Positions 54,322-63,564 of a stretch of DNA of 64,000 nt are shown here, piece by piece. The stretch spans positions 1,238,336 through 1,302,335 of the forward strand of contig QQUE01000002.1 in NCBI GenBank assembly GCA_008501765.1, in the 5' to 3' direction. Positions within the stretch are counted from its first letter, which is position 1. Each line of letters opens with the position of its first letter. The translations under genes were made by a program, and so were the position numbers. The DNA is from Calditrichota bacterium (GTDB lineage Bacteria > Zhuqueibacterota > Zhuqueibacteria > Zhuqueibacterales > Geothermadaptataceae). Under the pieces are notes generated by a model. It did no database searches, was not told the DNA's origin, and saw only the letters and a list, made by a program, of their open reading frames with translations.

Positions 54322-54337
54322 TGGCATAGTGTTTGCC
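54322..54337 (+). promoter_or_regulatory. Sigma-54 promoter for the outer-membrane operon
   Basis: TGGCATA (54322-54328), GTGT, TTGC (54333-54336), C. It matches TGGCAYR-N4-TTGCW in all but the last base and has the GG-N10-GC core. A start near 54348 would leave a 140-nt leader to the lipoprotein at 54488, which has AAGGAGG at 54474-54480. Confidence 0.72.
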
Positions 54338-54487
54338 AAATGTGTGCTGTTAAATTTTCCATGGTTTTGAAAGGTGGTTTTGGTGCAAAAGAAATGCGTG
54401 GATGTGGCCAAATTTTTACCCCTTTTACAAACTTAAGCGATCATCCAAATCAATTAATCCTAATAACTTATTTAAGGAGGCGAGTAG

Positions 54488-55210
54488 ATGAGTTGGAAAA
54501 CAACAACTGCGGTTTTCATCAGTTTGATGTTGGCTGCATTGCTTGTTGGGTGTGCCGATGTGCCCTCGACTGGACCTGCCGCACCAGATTTAAAAGCCGA
54601 ATATCGTTTTATTAATGCTGATGTGGCTTTAGCTGGTGGTGCTGTTACTGTTGATGGAGCAGGTGCTGGAAGCCTGGCAAGTGCTGGTAGTGCTACTTCA
54701 CATCAGTCTTGGGATTCCGGTTCTCGGACTGTATCTTTTAATGGTGAAAGCATTAAAGTAAGTATGGAAACAGATTGGAGAGGTTCTGTTGTTTTGTTGC
54801 CACAGGTGACAATCGGTAATGAAACAGTGAGAAATTTCCTGAAGGTAAACGAGAGAAGAATTTTCGATTCACCAGTTGCTCCCAAAATTCAACTTGAAAA
54901 TGATGATGGATCAATTACTGAATTGGACGCTTCAATGTTCCGCTTCATTAATGCCTCTGACGTGTCTGTTGACGTTAATCTGTGGTTGAATGACAGTACT
55001 TCTGTAGACTTTGCGTCAGATGTTGAACCCGAAGGTTTTGCTAACTATGGCTCTATTGAGATGGCAAGTTATAAAGTCTATGTCACAGACCATACGACTG
55101 CTGATACATTAGCAACTTTTGACACTGGTGCGATGAGTGCCAAACGCTATACAGCCGTTGTCTGGGGTGCCGCTGGTGCAGTTGCCGGTAAAACTTTAGC
55201 AGATGATTAA
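54488..55210 (+). CDS. DUF4397-like lipoprotein
   Basis: 240-aa predicted lipoprotein with lipobox LVGC (Cys near 22). The N-terminal half is Gly/Ala-rich (GGAVTVDGAGAGSLASAG) and the C-terminal half (MFRFINASDVSVDVNLWLND, GFANYGSIEMASYKVYVTD, KRYTAVVWGAAG in segments) resembles the DUF4397 beta-sandwich. Such proteins sit on the outer surface or periplasmic face. AAGGAGG lies seven bases upstream of ATG 54488. First gene after the sigma-54 promoter and 57 bp before the TonB-dependent receptor. Confidence 0.75.
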   Translation: MSWKTTTAVFISLMLAALLVGCADVPSTGPAAPDLKAEYRFINADVALAGGAVTVDGAGAGSLASAGSATSHQSWDSGSRTVSFNGESIKVSMETDWRGSVVLLPQVTIGNETVRNFLKVNERRIFDSPVAPKIQLENDDGSITELDASMFRFINASDVSVDVNLWLNDSTSVDFASDVEPEGFANYGSIEMASYKVYVTDHTTADTLATFDTGAMSAKRYTAVVWGAAGAVAGKTLADD

Positions 55211-55267
55211 TCCATTGCTTTTTTGAATTAAATAATTGAAAAATAAACGTTTTTAGGAGAAAACCTT

Positions 55268-58200
55268 ATGAAGCGTTATTCACTGGTAATCCTCTTGTTA
55301 GCTTTGCTGCTTCCTGCCATGTTGTTTGCACAAACGACAGGGAAGCTGAGAGGTGTGGTAGTCGATAAAGAGTCCGGCGACGCCTTGCCAGGAGCAAACG
55401 TCACAATCGTCGGAACCACGCTCGGCTCCGCGACAGACGTGAATGGTGAATTCATCATTCTTAATGTTCCTGCAGGTCATTTTAGTGTTAAAGGCTCCTT
55501 TATTGGTTACCGTGACGTAACTATGACAGGTGTTGTTGTCAATGCTGGTTTGACAAAAGAAGTTAATTTTAATCTTCCTACAGAGGCCCTGGAGGGATCT
55601 GAGGTGACCATCGTGGCCGAGCGTCCGTTGGTTGAAAAAAATGCGACCAGTGCTGTTCGTATTCAGACATCTGAGCAGATCGAAAAAATTCCTGTACGTG
55701 GTGTCGCAAATATTGTCGCGCTGCAACCAGGTGTTGTTCGTCAAGATGGCGATATCTATATTCGTGGCGGTCGTCGTGATGAAGTTGGTTACTTCCTTGA
55801 AGGCGCCAACACACGTGACGGAGTTGATGGTCGCGATGCTGTTTCCGTTATTCCTGAAGCACTTGAAGAAATTCAGGTTGAAGCTGGTGGATACACCGCT
55901 GAATTTGGTGGTGCGAACTCAGGTATTGTTCGGCAATCATTGAAAAGCGGCAGTGAAAAATATCAATTTTCCGTTCAAGCGGAAACTGATAATTTTGCTG
56001 ATCCTGGTGAACAATTTCTCGGTACCCATTCTTATGGCTACAGTGATTATACATTGACAGCCAGTGGTCCTGTTCCCGGCGTTGATAAACTGCGTTTTTT
56101 CTTTGCTGGTGAGAATGAATTTCGTCGTGACCGTAATCAGCGGTTTTGGGAAGGATTTGACATCAATCATAGTGATACATACGTTGATGAAAATAATTTC
56201 CCGCTGGTGATCGATGATTTATCAGCCCGCCAGGAAGCACAAGATTTTCAGACAATGATACAGCAGCAAGGTCTGCATATGCGCGATAATTTCACTGAAA
56301 ATGCACTTAGTGAGCGTTGGACGGGCAATGGAACTTTGGTTTACGACGCCAGTCCATTTATTGTTCGCTTAGGTGGTGCTTTAACTTTTCGTCGAAACCA
56401 AGGGGATACATTTACTAATCTCCCGGCGCGTATTTTCAATTTGGAAAACCAAACAATTGCTGATCAATCGACAGCATTGCTTAATTTAAAACTCACTCAC
56501 CTGGTTAATCCAACGACTTTTTGGGAAGTGAATTTAAACTATTTTGACAAACGAAATATTAATTATGATCCGGTTGCTGCAGACAGGCACAACTATTTTT
56601 CTTACTGGGATAGTACAGCCAATGCAGCGCAGGGTGTGACATTCGACCGTTATTTTAGTCCAAATGTATCCCCTGTTGGAAATACATTTACTATCAACCG
56701 TTTCACCTTTAATGCTCCAGGCAGCCCTGCTGGTTATAATAAATACAAGCGTGGTTACTTTGGTGGTAGTTTCGCGTTGACCACACAGGTTAAGGATCAT
56801 GAGGTCAAGCTTGGTGGCCATGCTGAACTGAACACAATCCGTAATTATGCTGTCGGTCCGCGGACCATGTTGACCAGAGCCCGTGCTTTTCCTGATGATT
56901 TTCGTGATGCATATTCTGGAGATGAAGTAGCGCAGGATGCATGGCTCGTGAATATGGGAATGCGCAAAACGTACGGCTATGATCCTTTTGGTAATGAAAA
57001 TGATATTGACGGTCCTAATGGTGCACGTAAACCTTCACGTTATTCCGCTTATTTGCAGGATAAATTTGAATTGTCAGACCTTGTTATCAATGCTGGTTTG
57101 CGTCTCGACATTATTGATAACGATGATTTTATTATAACGGATCTCGCAAATCCTGCCTGGGACAATGAAAACAGTGTGCTGGATCAGTCCAAGCTACAAG
57201 ATAAAGATCCTGCTGTTGAACTAAGCCCACGTCTTGGTGTTGCTTTTCCAGTAAGCGATCGTACGGTATTCCATATGCAGTATGGTAAATTTGTACAAGC
57301 CCCACGTCTCGACCAGCTTTACGCCAATAATGCCTGGTATAATGCTATTTTCATCGGTGGGTCATCCTTTCAGACTGGAAATGTTGGTAATGGACTTGAT
57401 CCTCAGAAAACTGTTATGTACGAAGTCGGTTTCAGTCAGCAATTTACTGACGCCGCTGCTTTTGATATAACTTATTTCTATAAAAATATTACTGATCAGA
57501 TTCAAACAGAACGCATTGTTGTTGATGCTCTTTCATCTGCAAAAGGTGATTATAATATGCTCACCAATGGCGACTTTGCTACAACAAAAGGTCTTGAATT
57601 GCAATTGAATTTGCGTCGTACAAATCGTTTGGCTGGTCAAATAAATTACACCTTCCAGAGCGCTAAAGGCTCCGGTTCGGTTAACAATAATTCTATAGCC
57701 GGCCTTGAACTTGGTGAAGCTGTTCCAACGGTTATTCAGCCATTGGATTTTGAACAACCACAACGTGGTTCCGTCAATCTCGATTATCGTTATGGCAAAG
57801 GTGATGGCGGTTCTGTCCTGGAACAGTTTGGCATTAATATACTTACGACTTTTAACAGTGGTCACCCTTATACTTTATCCGAAGGTAACTTTGGCCAGCA
57901 GCAAGCTTCCATGGCTGGGCAAATTGGCGATCCACGTGACCGTCGGCCTCTGGAGCAAGTAAATGCATCGTTGACCCCATGGAATTTTCAAATGGATGTG
58001 CGTATCGATAAAACGGTCGATTTTGGTAACCTCGGCGTTAATTTCTATGCCTACGTGCAGAACCTGACTAACCGTGAAAACATAATCAATGTTTATTCCC
58101 GGACCGGAAATCCATACGATGATGGATTTGTCGGTAATGAGGATTTGAGTAGTTCACTCATCGCATCCAATGGTGGTGATGCCTTTTTGGCAATGCACAA

Positions 58201-58306
58201 TGCCATTAATCTTAATGGTAACGGTGTCAACTATTCCATAGATACGGGAAACTACTTGCTCGGTATTCCTCGCCTCTTCCGTTTAGGTGTCAGATTGTCT
58301 TATTAA
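55268..58306 (+). CDS. TonB-dependent receptor with N-terminal regulatory domain
   Basis: 1012-aa outer-membrane receptor. A signal peptide ends FAQTTG-like (about 22 residues); a carboxypeptidase-regulatory-like beta-sandwich follows (about 26-105: GKLRGVVVDKESGDALPGANVTIVGT), then the plug (VRIQTSEQIEKIPVRGVANIVALQPGVV, IYIRGGRRDEVGYFLEGANTRD, ~130-190) and the 22-stranded barrel ending in LFRLGVRLSY. The regulatory domain resembles SusC-type receptors. Substrate not predictable. It needs the ExbB-ExbD-TonB system encoded at 13474-15603. No SusD-like protein is adjacent. Confidence 0.93.
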   Translation: MKRYSLVILLLALLLPAMLFAQTTGKLRGVVVDKESGDALPGANVTIVGTTLGSATDVNGEFIILNVPAGHFSVKGSFIGYRDVTMTGVVVNAGLTKEVNFNLPTEALEGSEVTIVAERPLVEKNATSAVRIQTSEQIEKIPVRGVANIVALQPGVVRQDGDIYIRGGRRDEVGYFLEGANTRDGVDGRDAVSVIPEALEEIQVEAGGYTAEFGGANSGIVRQSLKSGSEKYQFSVQAETDNFADPGEQFLGTHSYGYSDYTLTASGPVPGVDKLRFFFAGENEFRRDRNQRFWEGFDINHSDTYVDENNFPLVIDDLSARQEAQDFQTMIQQQGLHMRDNFTENALSERWTGNGTLVYDASPFIVRLGGALTFRRNQGDTFTNLPARIFNLENQTIADQSTALLNLKLTHLVNPTTFWEVNLNYFDKRNINYDPVAADRHNYFSYWDSTANAAQGVTFDRYFSPNVSPVGNTFTINRFTFNAPGSPAGYNKYKRGYFGGSFALTTQVKDHEVKLGGHAELNTIRNYAVGPRTMLTRARAFPDDFRDAYSGDEVAQDAWLVNMGMRKTYGYDPFGNENDIDGPNGARKPSRYSAYLQDKFELSDLVINAGLRLDIIDNDDFIITDLANPAWDNENSVLDQSKLQDKDPAVELSPRLGVAFPVSDRTVFHMQYGKFVQAPRLDQLYANNAWYNAIFIGGSSFQTGNVGNGLDPQKTVMYEVGFSQQFTDAAAFDITYFYKNITDQIQTERIVVDALSSAKGDYNMLTNGDFATTKGLELQLNLRRTNRLAGQINYTFQSAKGSGSVNNNSIAGLELGEAVPTVIQPLDFEQPQRGSVNLDYRYGKGDGGSVLEQFGINILTTFNSGHPYTLSEGNFGQQQASMAGQIGDPRDRRPLEQVNASLTPWNFQMDVRIDKTVDFGNLGVNFYAYVQNLTNRENIINVYSRTGNPYDDGFVGNEDLSSSLIASNGGDAFLAMHNAINLNGNGVNYSIDTGNYLLGIPRLFRLGVRLSY

Positions 58307-58376
58307 TTCAAAGAATTCGAGTTGGTTCGAATATATTCTCAAATTTAGTGAATCCTAACAAGGGAGCTAAATCATA

Positions 58377-61300
58377 ATGAAGAGAAATTTAAGTAAAATC
58401 TTTCTAGCGGTTGCTGTGTGCATGTTTCTGCTTAGCGGAATCGCATTGAGTGCAGAAGCCGATGGAAAGGTTACTCTTGGCAAACGCTCGAGCGGCGAAG
58501 TTATCCTGCAGGATGACAGCCCTCGTGCAAATAGAACGCTTGTTAATGTCGGGCAAGTGGCGATGTGGATTTATGCTGACGGGGGCTCTGCTATCACCCC
58601 TGGTGGCGATTCCGGCTTGTTTTACCCTCGAGGTTCCACACCAAATACAGCCGTTATTTTTCAAGACGGTATGGTTTGGGGCGGCCTTGTAAACGATGGC
58701 GAAACACCCGCCCTGCGCGTGGGTGGCCAAACCTATAGTATAGGTACGGTTCCGGGAGCCATTCTCAGTAAAGGTGTCCCTGAAGATAAGGATGATTTGG
58801 CTGTTCGTCGGGTTTGGCGAATACGCCGCGATTATCCGATTGCTAACCTGCAACAAGATGCGGCCGAATTTTTCCAAATTAACGCATCTGCTGTAACTAC
58901 GGGGAACATGGATCAGTTGCGTGCATTGTATAAGTCAGACTGGGTGGATTGGCCTGCGGAAAAAGGCGCGCCTTTTTATGACGTCGATGGTGATGGTATT
59001 TACACACCAGGTTTTTATACTGACGCAACTGGTGTTGAATGGCCAAAATTACGCCCGGCTGACGGGGAAGAATTCAATGCGGCTATTCATGCCGATGAAC
59101 CTGGTGTTGCAGGCGCTGATCAGGTTGTCTGGTTAGTTGCCAACGATCTCAGCGATAATGAAGTTAGTTCAATGTATGGATCACCTTCTATCGGCCTGGA
59201 AATGCAACTTACTATATGGGCTTATGCACGTTCAGATGCCGTCGGTAATATTATTTTTAAGCAGTTTCGTGTTATCTATAAGGGAACGGAGACAACCCCT
59301 GTTAACGCGACTATTGACTCTATGTATATGTGCCAGTGGTCTGATCCTGACCTCGGTGGTGCCGGTGACGATTTTGCCGGTTGCGATACAACTTTGAGTC
59401 TTGGTTTTGCTTATAATTCATCTTCAAATGACGCTGTCTTTTCCAAAGCCGGCCTGGCACCTCCTGCCAGTGGGTACGACTTTTTTGCCGGCCCACTCGT
59501 TGAGGACCCTGAAGGTACAGCTATCTTTGGCCTTAAAGAACGACCTGGTTTTAGAAACCTGCCGATGACATCTTTTGCGTTCTTCGCGGCCGGCCAGGGC
59601 GATAGCGATCCAACACGTGGTGGTAACTATGATGGTACACGGCAATGGTGGAATTTGCTGCGTGGATTCCGTCCACGTCCGGAAGAACCTGCTGAACCAT
59701 GGACTAATCCATTTACAACTGAACGTGTTATGTTCCGTGTTCCTGGTGAAGATCTTAACGGTTCGGCTTCAGCAGCGAACTGGATTGATGAAAACCCGGG
59801 TGACCGTCGCATTTTATTGGTTTCCGGTCCTTTCACAATGGCCTACGCTGATACACAAGAAGTTGTAGTTGCAGTTATCGGTGCATTAGGCTCTGATCGT
59901 ATTTCTTCTGTTTCCGCATTGAAGTTTTATGATAAATCCGCACAATTTGCTTTTGATAACCTTTTTGACCTACCGAAACCTCCACCAGCACCGTCCGTCA
60001 CTGGGACAGCGCTGGATGGAAGGATCCTTCTCAACTGGGGTGACAAGCCAGATGCTGTATCCGCAACCGAGAAACATGAGAACAAAGGATATACTTTCGA
60101 AGGTTATAATATATATCAACTGCCAAATGCAGGAGCAAACCAATCACAAGGTGTGCGTATTGCAACTTATGATGTCATTGATGAGGCGACAGTAATTTCT
60201 CAGGACGCCTTTGATGAGTCATCTGGCCTTGTTCTAAATTTACCTGTTCAATTTGGTACAAACAGTGGTATTTTTCACAGTGAAGTGTTCACTAAAGATG
60301 TTATTCGTGACAAACCATTGTTGAATGGCCAGGTTTATTACTTCGGTGTCTCAGCATACAATTTCAATGGAGCTGAAGTTACAAAGACCTTGGAAAGCCC
60401 GATGTCGGTTGTTACAGTTGTTCCACAAACAGCAAAACCCGGCGACCGTTTGCACGCTGCTGTAGGCGATACTGTAAGTGGTGTTGATCATGCTGCTGGA
60501 CCGAGCGACGGATTTGTCGTTGTTAAAGTAATTGATCCAACCAAAGTGACAGGTGATGATTATACTGTTACTTTCCGTATCGATACCGTCAGCGCCGATT
60601 TGACCGATCCGGAACATCCGGTTTATGAAACAGAGGATGTATGGGATCTCACAAATACGACCACAGGTGCGAAAGTGCTCGAAAAGCAAACAAACCAGTC
60701 GGGTGATGAAGCCTATCTCATCGTTGATGGATTGATGGTGAAAGTATTTGGTGCCCCATCTGACTTTGCCCGTATGGCAAATGGCGATCCTGCTATAATT
60801 GAAGTTGCCAACGAAAATGGTCCATTAGCCGAAGCGGATTTTGATGCCAATGGCGCCCCGTTTGGCGGCAACAACGTATGGCACAGCCTGAATTCGTCAA
60901 GCTCGGCAGATCGTTATTTTGTCAGCACCGCGAGCGCAGATGAAAGCGCTTTAGGATTTAATGCTGCTCTTGCTGTGCCGTTTGATTTTGAAATCCGCTT
61001 TACAACACTGGAAGAAGGCAGTTACGGCTGGTGGGCTTTTACCGATGGTTCTGTAGGAAAAATCCCATTAACAATCTGGAATGTGGGTTCGGGAACGCCG
61101 GATGACGCCAGCGATGACGTTCAGTATATTCCGATTATGTTTGAAGGCGGCGGTACTCCTGGTTCCTATACGCCGGATCATGGTCCGGACGGCGCCTTCG
61201 GTTATCCTGCTTTTGACCGTATCTATTTCTATGCGCCGGCTCCTGGAAATACCTATGCTGACCATCATGCTGATATCGAGGCGGATGGATCGCTTGATGC

Positions 61301-61805
61301 TGATTATTCTGCTGCAAGCAGGGAATTTGGCCGTGTTCTCGTTTGTGATTTTGATCAAAATGGTGCGCCGCCAATTCCGGGAACTGTCGTACGTATGTAC
61401 ACGACCAAGCCAAATACACCGAAAGATTTATTTACTTTCTCTACCGCTGGTTTGAATCCAACAACGAGCACTGCAGCCAAAGAGGCAGATATGGATCTCA
61501 TCAATGTATTCCCGAATCCATATTATGGCCTGCACGAATTTGAGACGAATCGTTTCCAGCGTAGCGTGACATTCAGTCACTTGCCTGCACAGTGTACAAT
61601 TCGCATTTTTAGTCTTGCCGGTGTTCTTGTACGAACTATCGAAAAAGATGATGATAAGCAGTTCAGTGCATGGGACCTGCTCAATGAGCAAGGCCTGCCA
61701 ATCGCAAGTGGTCTGTATCTTGCGAATGTCGAAGTACCGAATTTTGGCAGCAGGATATTGAAAATAGCAATTGTAATGGAACAGCAATACCTCGATTACT
61801 ATTAA
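58377..61805 (+). CDS. Large secreted protein with Fn3-like and type IX sorting-like domains
   Basis: 1142-aa exported protein, signal peptide ending LSAEA. Residues about 60-520 are a large beta-rich unit without a recognised name. A fibronectin-like segment lies at about 535-685 (PPAPSVTGTALDGRILLNWGD). The final 90 residues form a T9SS/FlgD-like tail: INVFPNPYYGLHEFETNRFQ, VTFSHLP, CTIRIFSLAGVLVRTI, FSAWDLLNEQGLPIASGLYLANVEV and KIAIVMEQ (segments). No catalytic motif seen. It lies between the TonB-dependent receptor and a PorV protein, so it is the probable surface cargo of this module; binding to the receptor is inference. Confidence 0.82.
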   Translation: MKRNLSKIFLAVAVCMFLLSGIALSAEADGKVTLGKRSSGEVILQDDSPRANRTLVNVGQVAMWIYADGGSAITPGGDSGLFYPRGSTPNTAVIFQDGMVWGGLVNDGETPALRVGGQTYSIGTVPGAILSKGVPEDKDDLAVRRVWRIRRDYPIANLQQDAAEFFQINASAVTTGNMDQLRALYKSDWVDWPAEKGAPFYDVDGDGIYTPGFYTDATGVEWPKLRPADGEEFNAAIHADEPGVAGADQVVWLVANDLSDNEVSSMYGSPSIGLEMQLTIWAYARSDAVGNIIFKQFRVIYKGTETTPVNATIDSMYMCQWSDPDLGGAGDDFAGCDTTLSLGFAYNSSSNDAVFSKAGLAPPASGYDFFAGPLVEDPEGTAIFGLKERPGFRNLPMTSFAFFAAGQGDSDPTRGGNYDGTRQWWNLLRGFRPRPEEPAEPWTNPFTTERVMFRVPGEDLNGSASAANWIDENPGDRRILLVSGPFTMAYADTQEVVVAVIGALGSDRISSVSALKFYDKSAQFAFDNLFDLPKPPPAPSVTGTALDGRILLNWGDKPDAVSATEKHENKGYTFEGYNIYQLPNAGANQSQGVRIATYDVIDEATVISQDAFDESSGLVLNLPVQFGTNSGIFHSEVFTKDVIRDKPLLNGQVYYFGVSAYNFNGAEVTKTLESPMSVVTVVPQTAKPGDRLHAAVGDTVSGVDHAAGPSDGFVVVKVIDPTKVTGDDYTVTFRIDTVSADLTDPEHPVYETEDVWDLTNTTTGAKVLEKQTNQSGDEAYLIVDGLMVKVFGAPSDFARMANGDPAIIEVANENGPLAEADFDANGAPFGGNNVWHSLNSSSSADRYFVSTASADESALGFNAALAVPFDFEIRFTTLEEGSYGWWAFTDGSVGKIPLTIWNVGSGTPDDASDDVQYIPIMFEGGGTPGSYTPDHGPDGAFGYPAFDRIYFYAPAPGNTYADHHADIEADGSLDADYSAASREFGRVLVCDFDQNGAPPIPGTVVRMYTTKPNTPKDLFTFSTAGLNPTTSTAAKEADMDLINVFPNPYYGLHEFETNRFQRSVTFSHLPAQCTIRIFSLAGVLVRTIEKDDDKQFSAWDLLNEQGLPIASGLYLANVEVPNFGSRILKIAIVMEQQYLDYY

Positions 61806-61895
61806 TGGTAACCTGAGTATAGACATGTTTTTTTAATGGCTGTACAGGAAATGTAAAATAATAAAGTAATAGTTAATTATTAGGAGTCAAAAACT

Positions 61896-62942
61896 ATGAA
61901 GCACTCTTTAAATAGATTCATGGTCATCTTGGTTGCGCTCCTGCTTCTCGTGAGCGTAAGCGGGTTTGCCCAGGAAGCTCGAACAGGTACCAACGCTGCT
62001 TCGGAATTGCTGATCCCTGTCGGTGCCCGGTATATCGGGATGGGTGGCGCGCCACTTGCTGTCGTAAGTGGAATCGATGCTATCTATTATAATCCGGCTG
62101 GTTTGGCATCCTCCGATAAATCAGCCTATGGTATGTTTTCACAGATGAGCTATATCGCAGATATCGACGTAACGTATGCTGCAGCCAGTGTTAACTTTGA
62201 AGGATTTGGTTCACTAGCTTTTGCTGTCAAATCTCTCAACGTTGGTGAAATAGATATTACCACAGTCGATCTTCCCGACGGTACTGGTGCTACTTTTAGC
62301 CCACAGTTCTTGACTGTAGGTTTGACGTATTCCAGAGCTTTAAGCGACCGTGTTTATGTTGGTGTTACTGGTAACCTGGTTTCCGAAACCATGGATCGTG
62401 TAAAAGCATCTGGTATGGTTTTCGATTTTGGTGTGCAGTATCGTGGTGTTGGCCAGATCGATGGCTTAAGCCTTGGCCTCGCAGTGAAGAATATTGGTCA
62501 ATCAATGCAATTTGAAGGTACAGGACTTGTCCGGCAAACAAATATCCCCGATGGTGATCGTCCTACTTCACCTACGGGAGTTGTTGCTCAGACGGATGAG
62601 TTACCAACTTCATTTGAAATCGGTTTGAATTATTCAATGAAAATTGATGAAAGAAGTACAGTTGATTTTTCTTCTTTGTATCAAGAGCAAAGTTTTCTCG
62701 CTGATATCACAAAACTTGGTGTTGAGTATTCATTTGACAATATGGCTTTCCTCAGAGCCGGATATTCAATATCACCAGATGCACTTGACCTCAATGATGA
62801 AAATGTTTACAATTATGGTTTGACTTTAGGTGCCGGCCTGCAGTACAGCATCAATAATGTTGATGTCCGTCTGGACTATGCGTTCCGTCAGGTTGAATAC
62901 TTTGATTCAAACAATGTTTTCAGTTTAATATTTGGATTCTAA
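61896..62942 (+). CDS. PorV/PorQ family outer-membrane protein, fourth copy
   Basis: 348-aa PorV-like barrel. A signal peptide ends SGFAQ; the PorV signature follows (ELLIPVGARYIGMGGAPLAV, SGIDAIYYNPAGLA in segments), then strands SAYGMFSQMSYIADIDVTYAAASVNF. The barrel closes with VRLDYAFRQ ... NNVFSLIFGF. Closest in layout to canonical PorV. Presumably the shuttle for the large sorting-tail protein just upstream. ATG 61896 is preceded by AGGAG 10 bases upstream. A strong terminator ends the operon. Confidence 0.9.
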   Translation: MKHSLNRFMVILVALLLLVSVSGFAQEARTGTNAASELLIPVGARYIGMGGAPLAVVSGIDAIYYNPAGLASSDKSAYGMFSQMSYIADIDVTYAAASVNFEGFGSLAFAVKSLNVGEIDITTVDLPDGTGATFSPQFLTVGLTYSRALSDRVYVGVTGNLVSETMDRVKASGMVFDFGVQYRGVGQIDGLSLGLAVKNIGQSMQFEGTGLVRQTNIPDGDRPTSPTGVVAQTDELPTSFEIGLNYSMKIDERSTVDFSSLYQEQSFLADITKLGVEYSFDNMAFLRAGYSISPDALDLNDENVYNYGLTLGAGLQYSINNVDVRLDYAFRQVEYFDSNNVFSLIFGF

Positions 62943-63564
62943 TCTGAAAATATATTAGTTTAAAGCCCCGAATTTTCGGGGCTTTTTTTTTTGTCTTCCT
63001 TTTAAAGTTGAACGTGATGAGAAACGGTCGGTCTTAATAAAAAAAAGTTAAGTTCATGGCATAAATAATTTGACTATTGGTTAAATTGTCACTTCTTTAT
63101 AAAATTAACGCTACGTGATAGATTTTAATTAAATATTCAGAGCATTTAACGCACGGTTCCTGCTCTATATATTGTAAATTACACAGTTTGTGAATTAATC
63201 TTGGAACTTGCTCAAGCCCCATATTCAGTAGCGTGTTGTTGAATTGTTAACCAATTATGCAGTAACGCATAGATTCGTTTTGTTATTAAATTGGAACGAA
63301 CTTGCACCTATAAGGTATAGAAGGAGAGTTTGTTTCCTTTTACATAACTCAGGTTTAATATTCTAAAAATTATTCCGTTCGACAGGAGATTACATATTTC
63401 CATAATCCTGAACTCTTTATCTCGGTTAAACCGATTGTATTTATCAATGTTCTTCAAGGTTGGTATTGAAATGATGGAATAGCATTTTAATGCAATTCTC
63501 AACGTGGCGGGATAATCATAAAATTATTTTATCCATCATAACTTTTAAGATTAAAGGCACAAAA
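62943..63564. other. Intergenic region before the right-edge gene
   Basis: 622 bp. It contains the terminator at 62962-62992, then AT-rich sequence without repeats, RNA motifs or ORFs I can support. The promoter of the GWxTD-like gene must lie here, but no close match to either sigma-70 or sigma-54 consensus was found. Confidence 0.5.
62962..62992 (+). terminator. Rho-independent terminator after the PorV gene
   Basis: AAAGCCCCGAATTTTCGGGGC followed by ten T; 8-bp stem with a short loop. Ends the 54488-62942 operon. Confidence 0.9.

Larger units (their letters stand above)
54028..54487. other. Regulatory region between the NtrC-type gene and the OM operon
   Basis: 460 bp without a gene. Holds a sigma-54 promoter at 54322-54337. 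A TAACTT-GAG-AAGTTA palindrome (54085-54099) lies about 230 bp upstream of it, in the normal range for an enhancer site bound by NtrC-type regulators. Confidence 0.5.

Noticed and set aside
54298-54615. 105-aa plus-strand frame overlapping the start of the DUF4397 lipoprotein
   Set aside because: It starts inside the sigma-54 promoter, overlaps a gene with a good ribosome-binding site and a signal peptide, and its Cys-rich text has no family look.
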